Assembly: GCF_029813115.1 (NCBI RefSeq)
Contig: NZ_JAPZDS010000002.1
Coordinates: forward strand, 124,001-188,000
Source of the DNA: Aureimonas sp. SK2
GTDB lineage: Bacteria > Pseudomonadota > Alphaproteobacteria > Rhizobiales > Rhizobiaceae
DNA: 64,000 nucleotides
Direction: 5' to 3'
The notes below the pieces were generated by a model. That model ran no database searches, was not told where the DNA came from, and saw only the letters and a list, made by a program, of their open reading frames with translations. Each line of letters begins with the position of its first letter. The stretch's first letter is position 1. Shown piece after piece: positions 21,359 to 30,411 of this stretch. A program made the position numbers and the translations under genes.

Positions 21359-22606
21359 TCAGATCGGCTGGCCGAGAAGGAGGCGCGGTGAGGGTCCCCC
21401 GGTGAGACCCGAGGCCTGCGCGATGAAGTGACGCTTGGCGAAGGGCGCGCGATCCACCAGCGACAGGCCGAAGGAGCGCACGGCGCGCACGAAGCCGTTG
21501 TCGTTGGAGAACAGGCGGTTGAGGAGGTCCGTGGTGACGCCCATCTGCACCGTGTCGAAGCGGCGCCAGCGCTGGTAGAGCTCCAACGTGTCCAGCGCGC
21601 CGATGTCGCGGCCGAGCCGGGCGGCGTCGACCACGACCTCGGCCAGCGCCGCCGCGTCCTTGAAGCCGAGATTGAGGCCCTGGCCGGCGATCGGGTGGAT
21701 GCCGTGCGCGGCGTCGCCGGCCAGCGCGATGCGGGGCTTGACGAAGTCGCGCGCCAGCGTCAGGCCGAGCGGGAAGGCGCGGGGACGTCCCTCCACGGTG
21801 AGGCTCCCGAGCTTCAGGCCGAAGCGCTGCTCCAGCTCCAGCTCGAACACCATGTCGTCGGCCCGCAGCAGGCGCTCGGCTTCGGCGGTCGATTCGGTCC
21901 AGACCAGCGACGAGCGGTTGCCCTTCAAGGGCAGGATGGCGAAGGGGCCGGCCGGCAGGAAATGTTCCTCGGCCCGGCCGCCGTGCGGGCGCTCGTGCCT
22001 GACGGTCGCCACGATGCCGCTCTGGCCGTAGTCGGTGTGGACCGTGCGGATGCCGGCCATGTCGCGGATGGCCGAGCGCACGCCGTCGGCGGCCACCAGC
22101 AGCCGCGCCTCCACCGTCTCGGATCCCAGCTCCACCGCGATCGAGGCGGGGCGCTCCGTGATGCCGGTCACGGGCGCGCCCGCCCGGACGGCGATGCCGA
22201 GCTCGGCCGCCCGCTGGCGCAGCGCCCCGTTCAGCGCGACGTTCGGCACCATATGGGCGAAGGGCTCGCCGGGTTCGGCTTCGCCGCCGAAGGTGAGGAA
22301 GACCGGGCGCACGGGGTCGCCGGTCCGGGAATCCGTCACGATCATTTCCCGGATCGGCTCGGCCTCGGGCGCGATCGCCTCCCAGGCGCCGAGCCGCGTC
22401 AGCATCCGCACCGCCGCCGCCGCGATCGCCGAGGCGCGCGTGTCGCGCTCCCAGACGCCTTCGGGGGCGGCATCCACGAGGAGGATGTCGAGCTCGGGCG
22501 CCGCCTGTTTGATGGCGACCGCCGTGACCAGCCCGACATAGCCGGCGCCCGCCACCACGATATCGGCTCGGGCGGACGGGGCGGGCGTCGCGTTCAGGTC
22601 GGACAT
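21359..22606 (-). CDS. UbiH/UbiF/Coq6 family FAD-dependent hydroxylase
   Basis: The 415-residue flavoprotein has the Rossmann dinucleotide motif VVAGAGYVGLVTAV near residue 20 and the family's FAD/ribityl motif GDAAHGIHPIAGQGLNLGF near residue 290. It probably hydroxylates the ring of a ubiquinone precursor at the membrane; which position (C5, C6 or C1) cannot be told. AGGAAAG precedes the ATG at 22606. It is divergent from tesB across about 150 nt and on the same strand as the cys operon, with 177 nt between. Confidence 0.87.
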   Translation of the reverse strand: MSDLNATPAPSARADIVVAGAGYVGLVTAVAIKQAAPELDILLVDAAPEGVWERDTRASAIAAAAVRMLTRLGAWEAIAPEAEPIREMIVTDSRTGDPVRPVFLTFGGEAEPGEPFAHMVPNVALNGALRQRAAELGIAVRAGAPVTGITERPASIAVELGSETVEARLLVAADGVRSAIRDMAGIRTVHTDYGQSGIVATVRHERPHGGRAEEHFLPAGPFAILPLKGNRSSLVWTESTAEAERLLRADDMVFELELEQRFGLKLGSLTVEGRPRAFPLGLTLARDFVKPRIALAGDAAHGIHPIAGQGLNLGFKDAAALAEVVVDAARLGRDIGALDTLELYQRWRRFDTVQMGVTTDLLNRLFSNDNGFVRAVRSFGLSLVDRAPFAKRHFIAQASGLTGGPSPRLLLGQPI

Positions 22607-22761
22607 GAGCTGGCTTTCCTCATCACGGGCCGGGCGGCGCGTCGTTCCGCTCTGATCTAGGCGCGCGGGCGGCCCGGGGCAACACACGGGGGGCCAGCCT
22701 TGCGGCCTCGGCGGATTTGCCGGACAAGGCGCTTCAGGCTGTCGCGAGAGGATGGATGGAC

Positions 22762-23634
22762 ATGGACGAGACGATGGGCCGGCTGCTCCGGGCGCTCGAC
22801 CTCGAGAAGCTGGAGGAGAACCTCTATCGCGGCGTCAGTTCGTCTGTCGGCTGGCAGCGCACCTTCGGCGGCGAGGTCATCGCGCAGGCGCTGGTCGCCG
22901 CCCAGCGCACGGTGGATGCGACGCGTCCCGTCCATTCCCTCCACGGCTACTTCCTGCGGCCGGGCAACCCCAAGGCGCCGGTGATCTACGAGGTCGCCCG
23001 CATCCGCGACGGGGGCTCGTTCACGACGCGCATCGTCCACGGAATCCAGCACGGCGAGGCGATCTTCACGCTCTCGGCCTCCTTCCAGCGACAGGAGGAG
23101 GGGCTCGACCACCAGATGCCGATGCCGGACGTGCCCCGGCCGGACGACCTGCCCTCGGCCGCCGAGCTGACGGCCGAGATCCTCGAGCGCGCGCCCGAGC
23201 CGATCCGGCGCTACTGGAGCCGGCCGCGCCCGATCGAGTTCCGCCCGGTCTCCTTCGACCACTACCTGACGCGCGACCGCCTTCCGCCCCGCCAGCAGGT
23301 CTGGGTGCGCGCCACGGCGCCGCTCGGTCCCGACCCGGCGCTGAACGCCGCCGCGCTCGCCTACCTCTCGGACATGACGCTTCTCGACACCGCGCTCTTC
23401 GCGCACGGCCTGTCGGTCTTCGACGAGCGCATCCAGGCGGCCAGCCTCGACCACGCCATGTGGTTCCACCGTCCGGTAGCGGTCGGCGACTGGCATCTCT
23501 ATTCGCAGGACTCGCCGTCCTCGTCGGGCGGGCGCGGTCTGACGCGCGGCTCCCTGTTCGCGCTCGACGGAACGCTGGTCGCCTCCGTCGCTCAGGAAGG
23601 GCTGATCCGCCCGCGCCGTCCGGCCGGCGCCTGA
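22762..23634 (+). CDS. tesB: Acyl-CoA thioesterase II
   Basis: The 290-residue double-hotdog enzyme hydrolyses acyl-CoA to fatty acid and CoA. Diagnostic stretches are GGEVIAQALVAAQRTV, HSLHGYFLRPGNP, and in the second half DHAMWFHRPVAVGDW and GLTRGSLFALDGTLVASVAQ. Two ATGs six bases apart are possible; the second (22762) is better spaced from GAGAGG, whereas the first (22756) adds two residues. Monocistronic, it precedes the nitrogen-regulated glnK-amtB unit. Confidence 0.93.
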   Translation: MDETMGRLLRALDLEKLEENLYRGVSSSVGWQRTFGGEVIAQALVAAQRTVDATRPVHSLHGYFLRPGNPKAPVIYEVARIRDGGSFTTRIVHGIQHGEAIFTLSASFQRQEEGLDHQMPMPDVPRPDDLPSAAELTAEILERAPEPIRRYWSRPRPIEFRPVSFDHYLTRDRLPPRQQVWVRATAPLGPDPALNAAALAYLSDMTLLDTALFAHGLSVFDERIQAASLDHAMWFHRPVAVGDWHLYSQDSPSSSGGRGLTRGSLFALDGTLVASVAQEGLIRPRRPAGA

Positions 23635-23768
23635 TCTGCTCAATTTCTAGGCGGGTGACGCCACTTTCAGCATGTGGGGCATCCTGCGACCAGCGACGCT
23701 GATCACAGAACCGGCATCTGCCCCTTTCGCGCCGCACAATCCCGGCGAAAACGCGGCCGGCGGTCATT

Positions 23769-23784
23769 TGGCACGCATCTTGAT
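23769..23784 (+). promoter_or_regulatory. Sigma-54 (-24/-12) promoter of glnK-amtB
   Basis: TGGCACG-CATC-TTGAT matches the RpoN consensus TGGCACG-N4-TTGC(T/A) except for one base in the -12 element, with the invariant GG-N10-G spacing. It lies about 97 nt upstream of glnK on the same strand. NtrC-dependent activation under nitrogen limitation is the known behaviour of this promoter class for glnK-amtB; no clear NtrC palindrome was found upstream. Confidence 0.85.
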
Positions 23785-23880
23785 TCTCGTTTGGGCGTGA
23801 CCCCCGGCCTCGGCCGCGGGGTCGCCCAATCCAGCGGGGCGCTTGTCGGCGTCCGACACGCGCGACGATTCGAGGTGCAC

Positions 23881-24219
23881 ATGAAAATCGTGATGGCGAT
23901 CATCAAGCCATTCAAGCTCGACGAGGTGCGCGAGGCGCTCACCGCCGTCGGGATCCAGGGCCTGACCGTGACCGAGGTGAAGGGCTACGGGCGCCAGAAG
24001 GGCCACACGGAAATCTATCGCGGCACCGAGTACGCGGTGAGCTTCCTGCCCAAGCTGAAGATCGAGATGGCCGTGCCGACCGACATGGTCGATCGCGCCG
24101 TCGAGGTGATCGCGGCCGCCGCCAAGACCGGCCAGATCGGCGACGGCAAGATCTTCGTCTACGGCATCGACCAGGCGGTCCGCATCCGCACCGGCGAAAC
24201 CGACACGAACGCGCTCTGA
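23881..24219 (+). CDS. glnK: Nitrogen regulatory protein P-II (GlnK)
   Basis: The 112-residue trimeric signal protein has the T-loop RGTEYAVSFLPK with the uridylylated Tyr51, and the PII signature KTGQIGDGKIFVYGI. It senses 2-oxoglutarate, ATP/ADP and, through uridylylation, glutamine, and blocks AmtB when nitrogen is plentiful. It lies 17 nt before amtB, which identifies it as GlnK rather than GlnB. GAGGTGC precedes the ATG; the frame is open further upstream, but the extra codons cover the promoter. Confidence 0.97.
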   Translation: MKIVMAIIKPFKLDEVREALTAVGIQGLTVTEVKGYGRQKGHTEIYRGTEYAVSFLPKLKIEMAVPTDMVDRAVEVIAAAAKTGQIGDGKIFVYGIDQAVRIRTGETDTNAL

Positions 24220-24236
24220 GGGGACCCGAGACGATC

Positions 24237-25625
24237 ATGCGCCTTCTGAAGACCTCCCTCGCGACCCTGGCCCTCACGGGCCTCACCACGGTCGCCGCCT
24301 TCGCGCAGGAGACCGGCATCGCGCCGGCCCCCGCCGAAGTCCCCGCCGACGCCGCGGCGGCCGTCGCCGACGTCATGGACAAGGGCGACGTCGCCTGGAT
24401 GCTGGTGTCGACGCTCCTCGTCCTGTTCATGATCCTGCCGGGCCTCGGCCTGTTCTACGGCGGCTTGGTGCGCGCCAAGAACATGCTCTCGGTGCTGATG
24501 CAGTGCGTGACGATCACCGCCGTCGTCATGATCATCTACGTGACCTACGGCTATTCCTTCGCCTTCGGCGGCTCGGAAAGCGCCTTCTGGGGCGGCACGG
24601 GCAAGCTGTTCCTGGCCGGCATCACCAAGGACACGATGGCCGCGACCTTCACCTCGGGCGTCGTCATCCCCGAATACGTCTTTATCGCCTTCCAGATGAC
24701 CTTCGCCTGCATCACGCCGGCGCTGATCGTCGGCGCCTTCGCCGAGCGCATCAAGTTCCGCGCCGTCGTGCTCTTCACCATCCTCTGGGTCACGATCGTC
24801 TACTTCCCGGTCGCCCACATGGTGTGGGACGCGAACGGCCTGATCTTCACCGGCGCCCATGCCGGGGGCGTCGCCGCGCTCGACTTCGCGGGCGGCACCG
24901 TCGTCCACATCAATGCCGGCATCGCGGCGCTGGTCGGCTCGTTCCTGGTCGGCAAGCGCACGGGTCTCGGCCGCGACAACATGGCCCCGCACTCGATGAC
25001 GCTGACCATGGTCGGCGCCTCGATCCTCTGGGTCGGCTGGTTCGGCTTCAACGCCGGCTCCAACCTCGAGGCCAACGGCGGCGCGGCGCTCGCCATGATC
25101 AACACCTTCACCGCCACGGCCGGCGCGACCGTCGCCTGGGTGATCCTCGAAGCGCTCCTGCGCGGCAAGGCGTCGATGCTGGGCGCCGTGTCGGGCATCA
25201 TCGCCGGCCTCGTCGCCGTCACCCCTGCGGCCGGTGCCGTCGGTCCGATCGGCGGCATCTTCCTCGGCGCGATCTCGTCCGCCGCCTGCTACTTCTTCGT
25301 GGCGGTGGTGAAGCCGAAGTTCGGCTACGACGACTCGCTCGACGTGTTCGGCATCCATGGCGTCGGCGGCATCATCGGCGCCATCGGCACCGGCATCTTC
25401 GCCTCCACCGCGCTCGGCGGCGGCGGCTATCTCGACGGCGTCACGATGGGCGCCCAGGTCTATTCGCAGATCGTCGCGGTGCTGATCACCGTCGTCTACG
25501 GCGGCATCGTCTCGGCGATCCTCTACAAGATCGTCGACGCCATCGTTGGGCTGCGTCCGACCGTGGAAGCCGAGCGCGAGGGCCTCGACATCACCTCGCA
25601 CGGCGAGGCGGCCTACCACTCCTGA
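24237..25625 (+). CDS. amtB: Ammonium transporter
   Basis: The 462-residue protein has a cleavable signal peptide (to about AFA at 23) and about 11 membrane helices. Typical signatures are GLFYGGLVRAKNMLSVLMQ, the pore histidines in PVAHMVWDAN and FGIHGVGGIIG, and the ammonium-transporter pattern FAGGTVVHINAGIAALVG. It carries ammonium across the inner membrane and is gated by GlnK. Co-transcribed with glnK from the sigma-54 promoter. Confidence 0.97.
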   Translation: MRLLKTSLATLALTGLTTVAAFAQETGIAPAPAEVPADAAAAVADVMDKGDVAWMLVSTLLVLFMILPGLGLFYGGLVRAKNMLSVLMQCVTITAVVMIIYVTYGYSFAFGGSESAFWGGTGKLFLAGITKDTMAATFTSGVVIPEYVFIAFQMTFACITPALIVGAFAERIKFRAVVLFTILWVTIVYFPVAHMVWDANGLIFTGAHAGGVAALDFAGGTVVHINAGIAALVGSFLVGKRTGLGRDNMAPHSMTLTMVGASILWVGWFGFNAGSNLEANGGAALAMINTFTATAGATVAWVILEALLRGKASMLGAVSGIIAGLVAVTPAAGAVGPIGGIFLGAISSAACYFFVAVVKPKFGYDDSLDVFGIHGVGGIIGAIGTGIFASTALGGGGYLDGVTMGAQVYSQIVAVLITVVYGGIVSAILYKIVDAIVGLRPTVEAEREGLDITSHGEAAYHS

Positions 25626-25654
25626 GGCGGTTCCCGTCGCAGGGTTCAAGAAAA

Positions 25655-25686
25655 AGGGCAGGCGGAGCGATCCGCCTGCCCTTTCT
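25655..25686 (+). terminator. Terminator between amtB and pyrC
   Basis: AAAGGGCAGGCGGA-GCGA-TCCGCCTGCCCTTT is a perfect stem with T-rich flank (CTTTCTTC) on the plus strand and an A tract on the left, so it can end both convergent transcripts. Confidence 0.85.
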
Positions 25687-25709
25687 TCATGGAAAGGCGG
25701 CTGCGCCCG

Positions 25710-26798
25710 TCAGGCGCGCACCTCGCCCAGCGACCAGGGCAGCGGCTCGCCGCCGCGGAAGACCACGACGTCCTCGTCCTCGACGGACACGGCGGCGAGC
25801 GCCGTAGCGGGCTTCCTCAGAAGCGTGATCGTGCCCTCGTTGACGGGCAGCCCATGGAACCGGGCGCCGTTGAGGCTGGCGAAGGCCTCGAAGCGGTCGA
25901 GCGCGCCTTCCTCGTCGAAGACCTGGACATAGGTCTGCAGCGCCGTCGCGCCGCCAAACACGCCGGCCGAGCAGCACTCGGCCTCCTTGGCGCCGCGCCG
26001 GTGGGGCGCCGTGTCGGTGCCCAGCATGAAACAGGCTTCGCCCGAAGTGGCCGCCTCGCGCAGCGCCAGGCGGTGCCGCTCGCGCTTGGCGACGGGCAAG
26101 CAGTAGAGATGCGGGCGCAGGCCGCCCTGGAAGATCGAGGTGCGGTTGATCACGAGATGGTGCGGCGTGATCGTGCAGGCCGCACGCCCCGCATGGGCAC
26201 GCACCAGCGCCACGGTCTCGGCCGTGGTCGCGTGCTCCACCACGACCTTCAGCCCTTCGTGGCGCTGGAGGAGCGGCAGCATCTCGGCCTCCATGAAGGC
26301 CGCCTCGCGGTCGAAGATGTCGATGGCCGGATCCGTCGCCTCGCCATGGACGAGAACGGCCATGCCGATCCGCTCCATCCTCTCCAGCACGGGCGCGAGC
26401 TTGGCGATGTCGGTGACGCCGGCATGGGAATTGGTGGTCGCGCCGGCCGGATAGAGCTTGGCGGCGATCCACACGCCTTGCGCGTAGCCGCGCTCGATCT
26501 CGTCCGGGTCCGTATGGTCCGTGAGGTAGCAGGTCATCAGCGGCTCGAAGTCCGAGCCGGCGGGCAGGGCTGCAAGGATTCGCTCCCGGTAGCCTCGCGC
26601 CATGTCGACCGTGGTCACGGGCGGCACGAGGTTCGGCATGATGATGGCGCGCCTGAACTGGTTCGCGGTGAAGGGTAGGACGGCCTTCAGCATCGCGCCG
26701 TCGCGCAGGTGGACGTGCCAGTCGTCCGGCCGGCGGATGGTGATGGAGGGAACCGTGCCGGCCTCGTCGCCGGTGGAGAAGAGCGTGTCGGTGGACAT
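25710..26798 (-). CDS. pyrC: Dihydroorotase (homodimeric type)
   Basis: The 362-residue zinc amidohydrolase closes N-carbamoyl-aspartate to dihydroorotate in pyrimidine synthesis. Metal ligands are seen in DDWHVHLRDG, the carboxylated lysine in KLYPAGATTNSHAG, His in ITPHHL and VVEHATT, and Asp in GTDTAPH. A GGAAGG site precedes the ATG. The short E. coli-type enzyme (about 348 residues) is matched. It is read toward amtB; no other pyr genes are near. Confidence 0.95.
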   Translation of the reverse strand: MSTDTLFSTGDEAGTVPSITIRRPDDWHVHLRDGAMLKAVLPFTANQFRRAIIMPNLVPPVTTVDMARGYRERILAALPAGSDFEPLMTCYLTDHTDPDEIERGYAQGVWIAAKLYPAGATTNSHAGVTDIAKLAPVLERMERIGMAVLVHGEATDPAIDIFDREAAFMEAEMLPLLQRHEGLKVVVEHATTAETVALVRAHAGRAACTITPHHLVINRTSIFQGGLRPHLYCLPVAKRERHRLALREAATSGEACFMLGTDTAPHRRGAKEAECCSAGVFGGATALQTYVQVFDEEGALDRFEAFASLNGARFHGLPVNEGTITLLRKPATALAAVSVEDEDVVVFRGGEPLPWSLGEVRA

Positions 26799-26835
26799 GG
26801 GAGGGCCTTCCGGGGCGGCGTCGGATGCCCGAAAC

Positions 26836-26877
26836 GAAAAACGGGCGGCGGGGCCTTTCGATAACCCCGCCGCCCGT
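26836..26877 (-). terminator. Terminator of the RND efflux operon
   Basis: On the minus strand ACGGGCGGCGGGG and its perfect complement enclose an 11-nt loop and are followed by TTTTTCG. It lies 31 nt after the permease stop and before pyrC's upstream region. Confidence 0.8.
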
Positions 26878-26907
26878 CGATTTCCAGAAGCCCAAAAGCT
26901 TCCCGGC

Positions 26908-29900
26908 CTATTCGGCCGCCGGCTGCATCTGCGGCGGGGGCAGGCGCTCGTCGCCGCCCTTGCTGCCCTCGCGCCCGCCGAACTCCGTCACGCGCTTCCA
27001 GGTCGGGCCATGGCCGAGATCGGCGGCGTGGACGGGCGCCAGCGGGGGGCCGTGCAGGGCCGGTGCCGGCGCTTCGTGGCCGTTCTCCTCGCCCGCATTG
27101 GGCTTCAGGAGCCAGCGGAACAGGCGTCCGGTCACGTGGCTGAGGTCGTCCATCAGCGTGTAGAGCGAGGGGATGAAGATCAGCGACAGGAGGGTGGAGA
27201 CCAGGAGGCCGCCGATCACCGCGATGGCCATCGGGGCACGGAACTCGCCGCCCTCGCCGGTCGCCATGGCGGCCGGCACCATGCCCGCCGCCATGGCGAG
27301 CGTGGTCATGATGATCGGGCGGGCGCGCTTGCGGCCGGCGTCGATGATCGCGTCGCGTTGGCTCATGCCGTGCTTCTCCTGCTCCACCGCGAAGTCGACC
27401 AGCATGATCGAGTTCTTGGTGACGATGCCCATCAGCATCAGGATGCCGATCACGACCGGCATGGAGATGGCGTTCTGGGTGAGAAGCAGGCCGCCCACCA
27501 CGCCGCCGACCGAGAGCGGCAGCGAGGCGAGGATGGTGATCGGCAGGAAGACCGAGCCGAACAGGAGGATCAGCACCACCAGCACCATCATGATGCCGGC
27601 GCCCATGGCCGAGGCGAAGCCGGCGAAGACCTCGCCCTGGATCTCCGCGTCGCCGACCTGCTGGAGGCGAACCCCCGGCGGCATGGTCTTCACGGCGTCG
27701 GACGCCATGATGTGCTCGGAGCCCTCGCCGATCTCGTGGCCCGGCGCCATGGAGGTGCCCACCTTGACGAGCCGCTCGCGGTCGTAGCGTTCGATGGTGG
27801 AGGGACCCTGGCCGAAATCGATGTCGGCGATGGCCTCCAGCGGGACGGAGGCGCCGCTCCCCGTGTTCACGCGCAGCGAGCTGACGGTCGAGAGGTCCTT
27901 GCGCGCGTCCTCCGAAAGCTGGACGCGGATGGGGATCTGGCGCGTGCCGGCGTTGAACTTGGCAAGGTTCGCCCCGAGGTCGCCGATGGTCGCGACGCGC
28001 ACGGTCTGCGAGATCGCGTCCGGCGCGATGCCGAGGTCGGACGCCTCGTCGAGGCGCGGCCGGATGCGGATTTCGGGCCGGTCGAACGAGGCCATGGCGC
28101 TCGGATTGGCGAAGATCGGGTCGCGCCGCATCTCGGCCTCGAGCTTGGAGGCCGCCTCCGAGACCGCCTTGCCGTCCTGCCCGAGGATGCCGACGGAGAG
28201 TTCGCGCTCGCCGCGGTCGTTGACGAAGAAGGAGCGAAGGTCCGGAATCGCCTGGAGCTTGGCGGTGATCACCGGCTCGAGGTCGGCCTGGGAGCGCGTG
28301 CGTTCGAACTTGCGGGTCAGCGCGACCGTCATGGCGGCGCGCCGCACCTCCAGGGTGCCGGTCGGCGAGGCGCCGCCGATGACGAGCACCGAACGCACCT
28401 CGGGCAGTTCCCGCACGCTTGCCGCCGCCTGGTCGGTGATGCGGCGCGTCGTCTCCAGCGTCGCGCCCGGCGGAAGCTCCAGCGAGACCACGATGCGCGA
28501 GGCGTCTTCCTTCGGGATGAAGCCCGTCGGCAGGTACTGGATCGAATGGATCGACAGGGCGAAGAGCCCGATGCCGGCCGCGAGCGTCACCCAGCGCCAG
28601 CGCACGGTCATCCCGAGGAAGCCGGTATAGGCGCGCATCAGCGGTCCGTCGTGGTGCTCGGCCGGATGCGGGCGGTTGAGGTAGGCGAGCAGCGCCGACA
28701 GGATCAGGCTGCCGGCCAGGATCTCGACCGCCAGCCGGCCGGCCGCGTCCCAGGAGACGGGGGGCAGCGAGGCGAGGTAGGGCTGAACGGCGCGGGCAAG
28801 ACCGTTGCCGGCGCCGGTCGCCTCGGGAAGGGCCGCGAGGCCGAACACGGCGCCGATGGCAAGGCCCGCCAGCGGCAGGACGCGCAGGAGGTAGCGCTTG
28901 AGGAGCCGGCCGAAGCCCGGACCCTTGTGGCGCGGCGCGCGGAAGAAGTAGGCGGCCAGCATCGGCGTGATGAGGCGCGCCACCAGGAGCGAGAAGAACA
29001 CCGCGACCGCGACCGTCAGGCCGAACTGCTTGAAATATTGGCCCGCGACGCCGCCCATGAAGGAGACCGGCGCGAAGACGGCGATGATCGTCATGGTGAT
29101 GGCGATGACCGCGAGGCCGATCTCGTCGGCGGCCTCCATGGCGGCGCGATAGGGCTTCTTGCCCATCGCCATGTGCCGCTCGATGTTCTCGATCTCGACG
29201 ATGGCGTCGTCGACGAGAATGCCCGTCACCAACGTGATGGCCAGAAGGCTCACGAGGTTCAGCGAGAAGCCGAGCATGCTCATCGCCCAGAAGGTCGGGA
29301 TGGCGGCGAGCGGCAGGGTGATGGCGGCGACGATCGTCGCGCGCCAGTCGCGCAGGAAGAGAAGCACCACGATGACGGCGAGCGCGGCGCCCTCGGCCAG
29401 CGTCTCCATGGCCGATTCGAAGTTGCCGTAGGTGTAGGTGACGCTGTCGTCGATGCGCGAGAAGCGCACGTCCGGGTGCTGCGCGCCGAGCTCCTCCACG
29501 CGCTTCTCGACGGCGGATGCCACCGTCGTGTCGCTCGCCCCCTTGGCGCGGTAGATCGAGAAGGCGACGACGGGTTCGCCGTTCAACCGCGCGAAGGAGC
29601 GCGGCTCCTCCCAGCGGTCGAGCACGGCCCCGAGTTCGTCGAGACGCACCTCGCGCCCGCCGGGCAGCGCGATGCGCGTCGAGGCGAGGCCGGTGACGGT
29701 CGGGGCGGAGGAGAGCGTGCGGATCGCCTGTTCCTGGCCGCCGAATTCGCCGCGCCCGCCCGAAAGGTCCACGTTGGTGGAGCGCAGCTGCGCGTTGACG
29801 CCGGCCGCCGTGATGCCGAGCGCGGCGAGGCGGTCCGGATCGAGCCGGACCTGGATCTCGCGCTCAACGCCGCCCATGCGGTCGACGCGGCCGACGCCCT

Positions 29901-30411
29901 TCAAGCCCTGCAGCGCGCGGATCACCGTGTCGTCCACGAACCAGGAGAGCTGCTCGGGCGTCTTGCCCGGCGAGGACGCAGCATAGGTGACGATCGACTG
30001 GTTCTCGACCTCCACGCGCTGGATGATCGGCTCTTCGATCGTGCGCGGCAGGTCGCCGCGGATCTTGGCGATCGCGTCCTTCACGTCGTTGACGGCGCGG
30101 TCGGTGTTGATCTCCAGCCGGAACTCGGCCGCCGTCACCGACTGTCCGTCGGTGATGGTGGAGGTGATGTGCTTGATGCCCGACACGCCCGCCACCGCGT
30201 CCTCGACGCGCTTGGTGATCTGCGTCTCCATCTCGGACGGAGCCGAGCCCTGTTCCAGGATCGTGACGGAGACGACCGGCACGTCGATGTTCGGGAAGCG
30301 GGTGATCGGCAGGGTCAGGAAGGAGATGATCCCGAGCGCCAGGAGCACCACGAAGAGGAGGATGGGCGGGACCGGGTTGCGGATCGCCCAGGCCGAGATG
30401 TTCCAGTTCAT
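26908..30411 (-). CDS. RND family efflux pump, inner-membrane permease
   Basis: The 1167-residue protein is an AcrB/MexB-like proton-driven exporter. Its start MNWNISAWAIRNPVPP, the GILVDDAIVEIENIERHM segment with the proton-relay acids, and the C-terminal LMGIVTKNSIMLVDFA repeat are diagnostic. It is about 120 residues longer than the family norm; an insertion at about 500-590 adds two hydrophobic stretches before the second half, and the tail is Pro/His/Gly-rich. It overlaps the adaptor gene by ATGA. No outer-membrane channel gene is adjacent. The closest subfamily is the hydrophobe/amphiphile exporters; substrates are unknown. Confidence 0.95.
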   Translation of the reverse strand: MNWNISAWAIRNPVPPILLFVVLLALGIISFLTLPITRFPNIDVPVVSVTILEQGSAPSEMETQITKRVEDAVAGVSGIKHITSTITDGQSVTAAEFRLEINTDRAVNDVKDAIAKIRGDLPRTIEEPIIQRVEVENQSIVTYAASSPGKTPEQLSWFVDDTVIRALQGLKGVGRVDRMGGVEREIQVRLDPDRLAALGITAAGVNAQLRSTNVDLSGGRGEFGGQEQAIRTLSSAPTVTGLASTRIALPGGREVRLDELGAVLDRWEEPRSFARLNGEPVVAFSIYRAKGASDTTVASAVEKRVEELGAQHPDVRFSRIDDSVTYTYGNFESAMETLAEGAALAVIVVLLFLRDWRATIVAAITLPLAAIPTFWAMSMLGFSLNLVSLLAITLVTGILVDDAIVEIENIERHMAMGKKPYRAAMEAADEIGLAVIAITMTIIAVFAPVSFMGGVAGQYFKQFGLTVAVAVFFSLLVARLITPMLAAYFFRAPRHKGPGFGRLLKRYLLRVLPLAGLAIGAVFGLAALPEATGAGNGLARAVQPYLASLPPVSWDAAGRLAVEILAGSLILSALLAYLNRPHPAEHHDGPLMRAYTGFLGMTVRWRWVTLAAGIGLFALSIHSIQYLPTGFIPKEDASRIVVSLELPPGATLETTRRITDQAAASVRELPEVRSVLVIGGASPTGTLEVRRAAMTVALTRKFERTRSQADLEPVITAKLQAIPDLRSFFVNDRGERELSVGILGQDGKAVSEAASKLEAEMRRDPIFANPSAMASFDRPEIRIRPRLDEASDLGIAPDAISQTVRVATIGDLGANLAKFNAGTRQIPIRVQLSEDARKDLSTVSSLRVNTGSGASVPLEAIADIDFGQGPSTIERYDRERLVKVGTSMAPGHEIGEGSEHIMASDAVKTMPPGVRLQQVGDAEIQGEVFAGFASAMGAGIMMVLVVLILLFGSVFLPITILASLPLSVGGVVGGLLLTQNAISMPVVIGILMLMGIVTKNSIMLVDFAVEQEKHGMSQRDAIIDAGRKRARPIIMTTLAMAAGMVPAAMATGEGGEFRAPMAIAVIGGLLVSTLLSLIFIPSLYTLMDDLSHVTGRLFRWLLKPNAGEENGHEAPAPALHGPPLAPVHAADLGHGPTWKRVTEFGGREGSKGGDERLPPPQMQPAAE

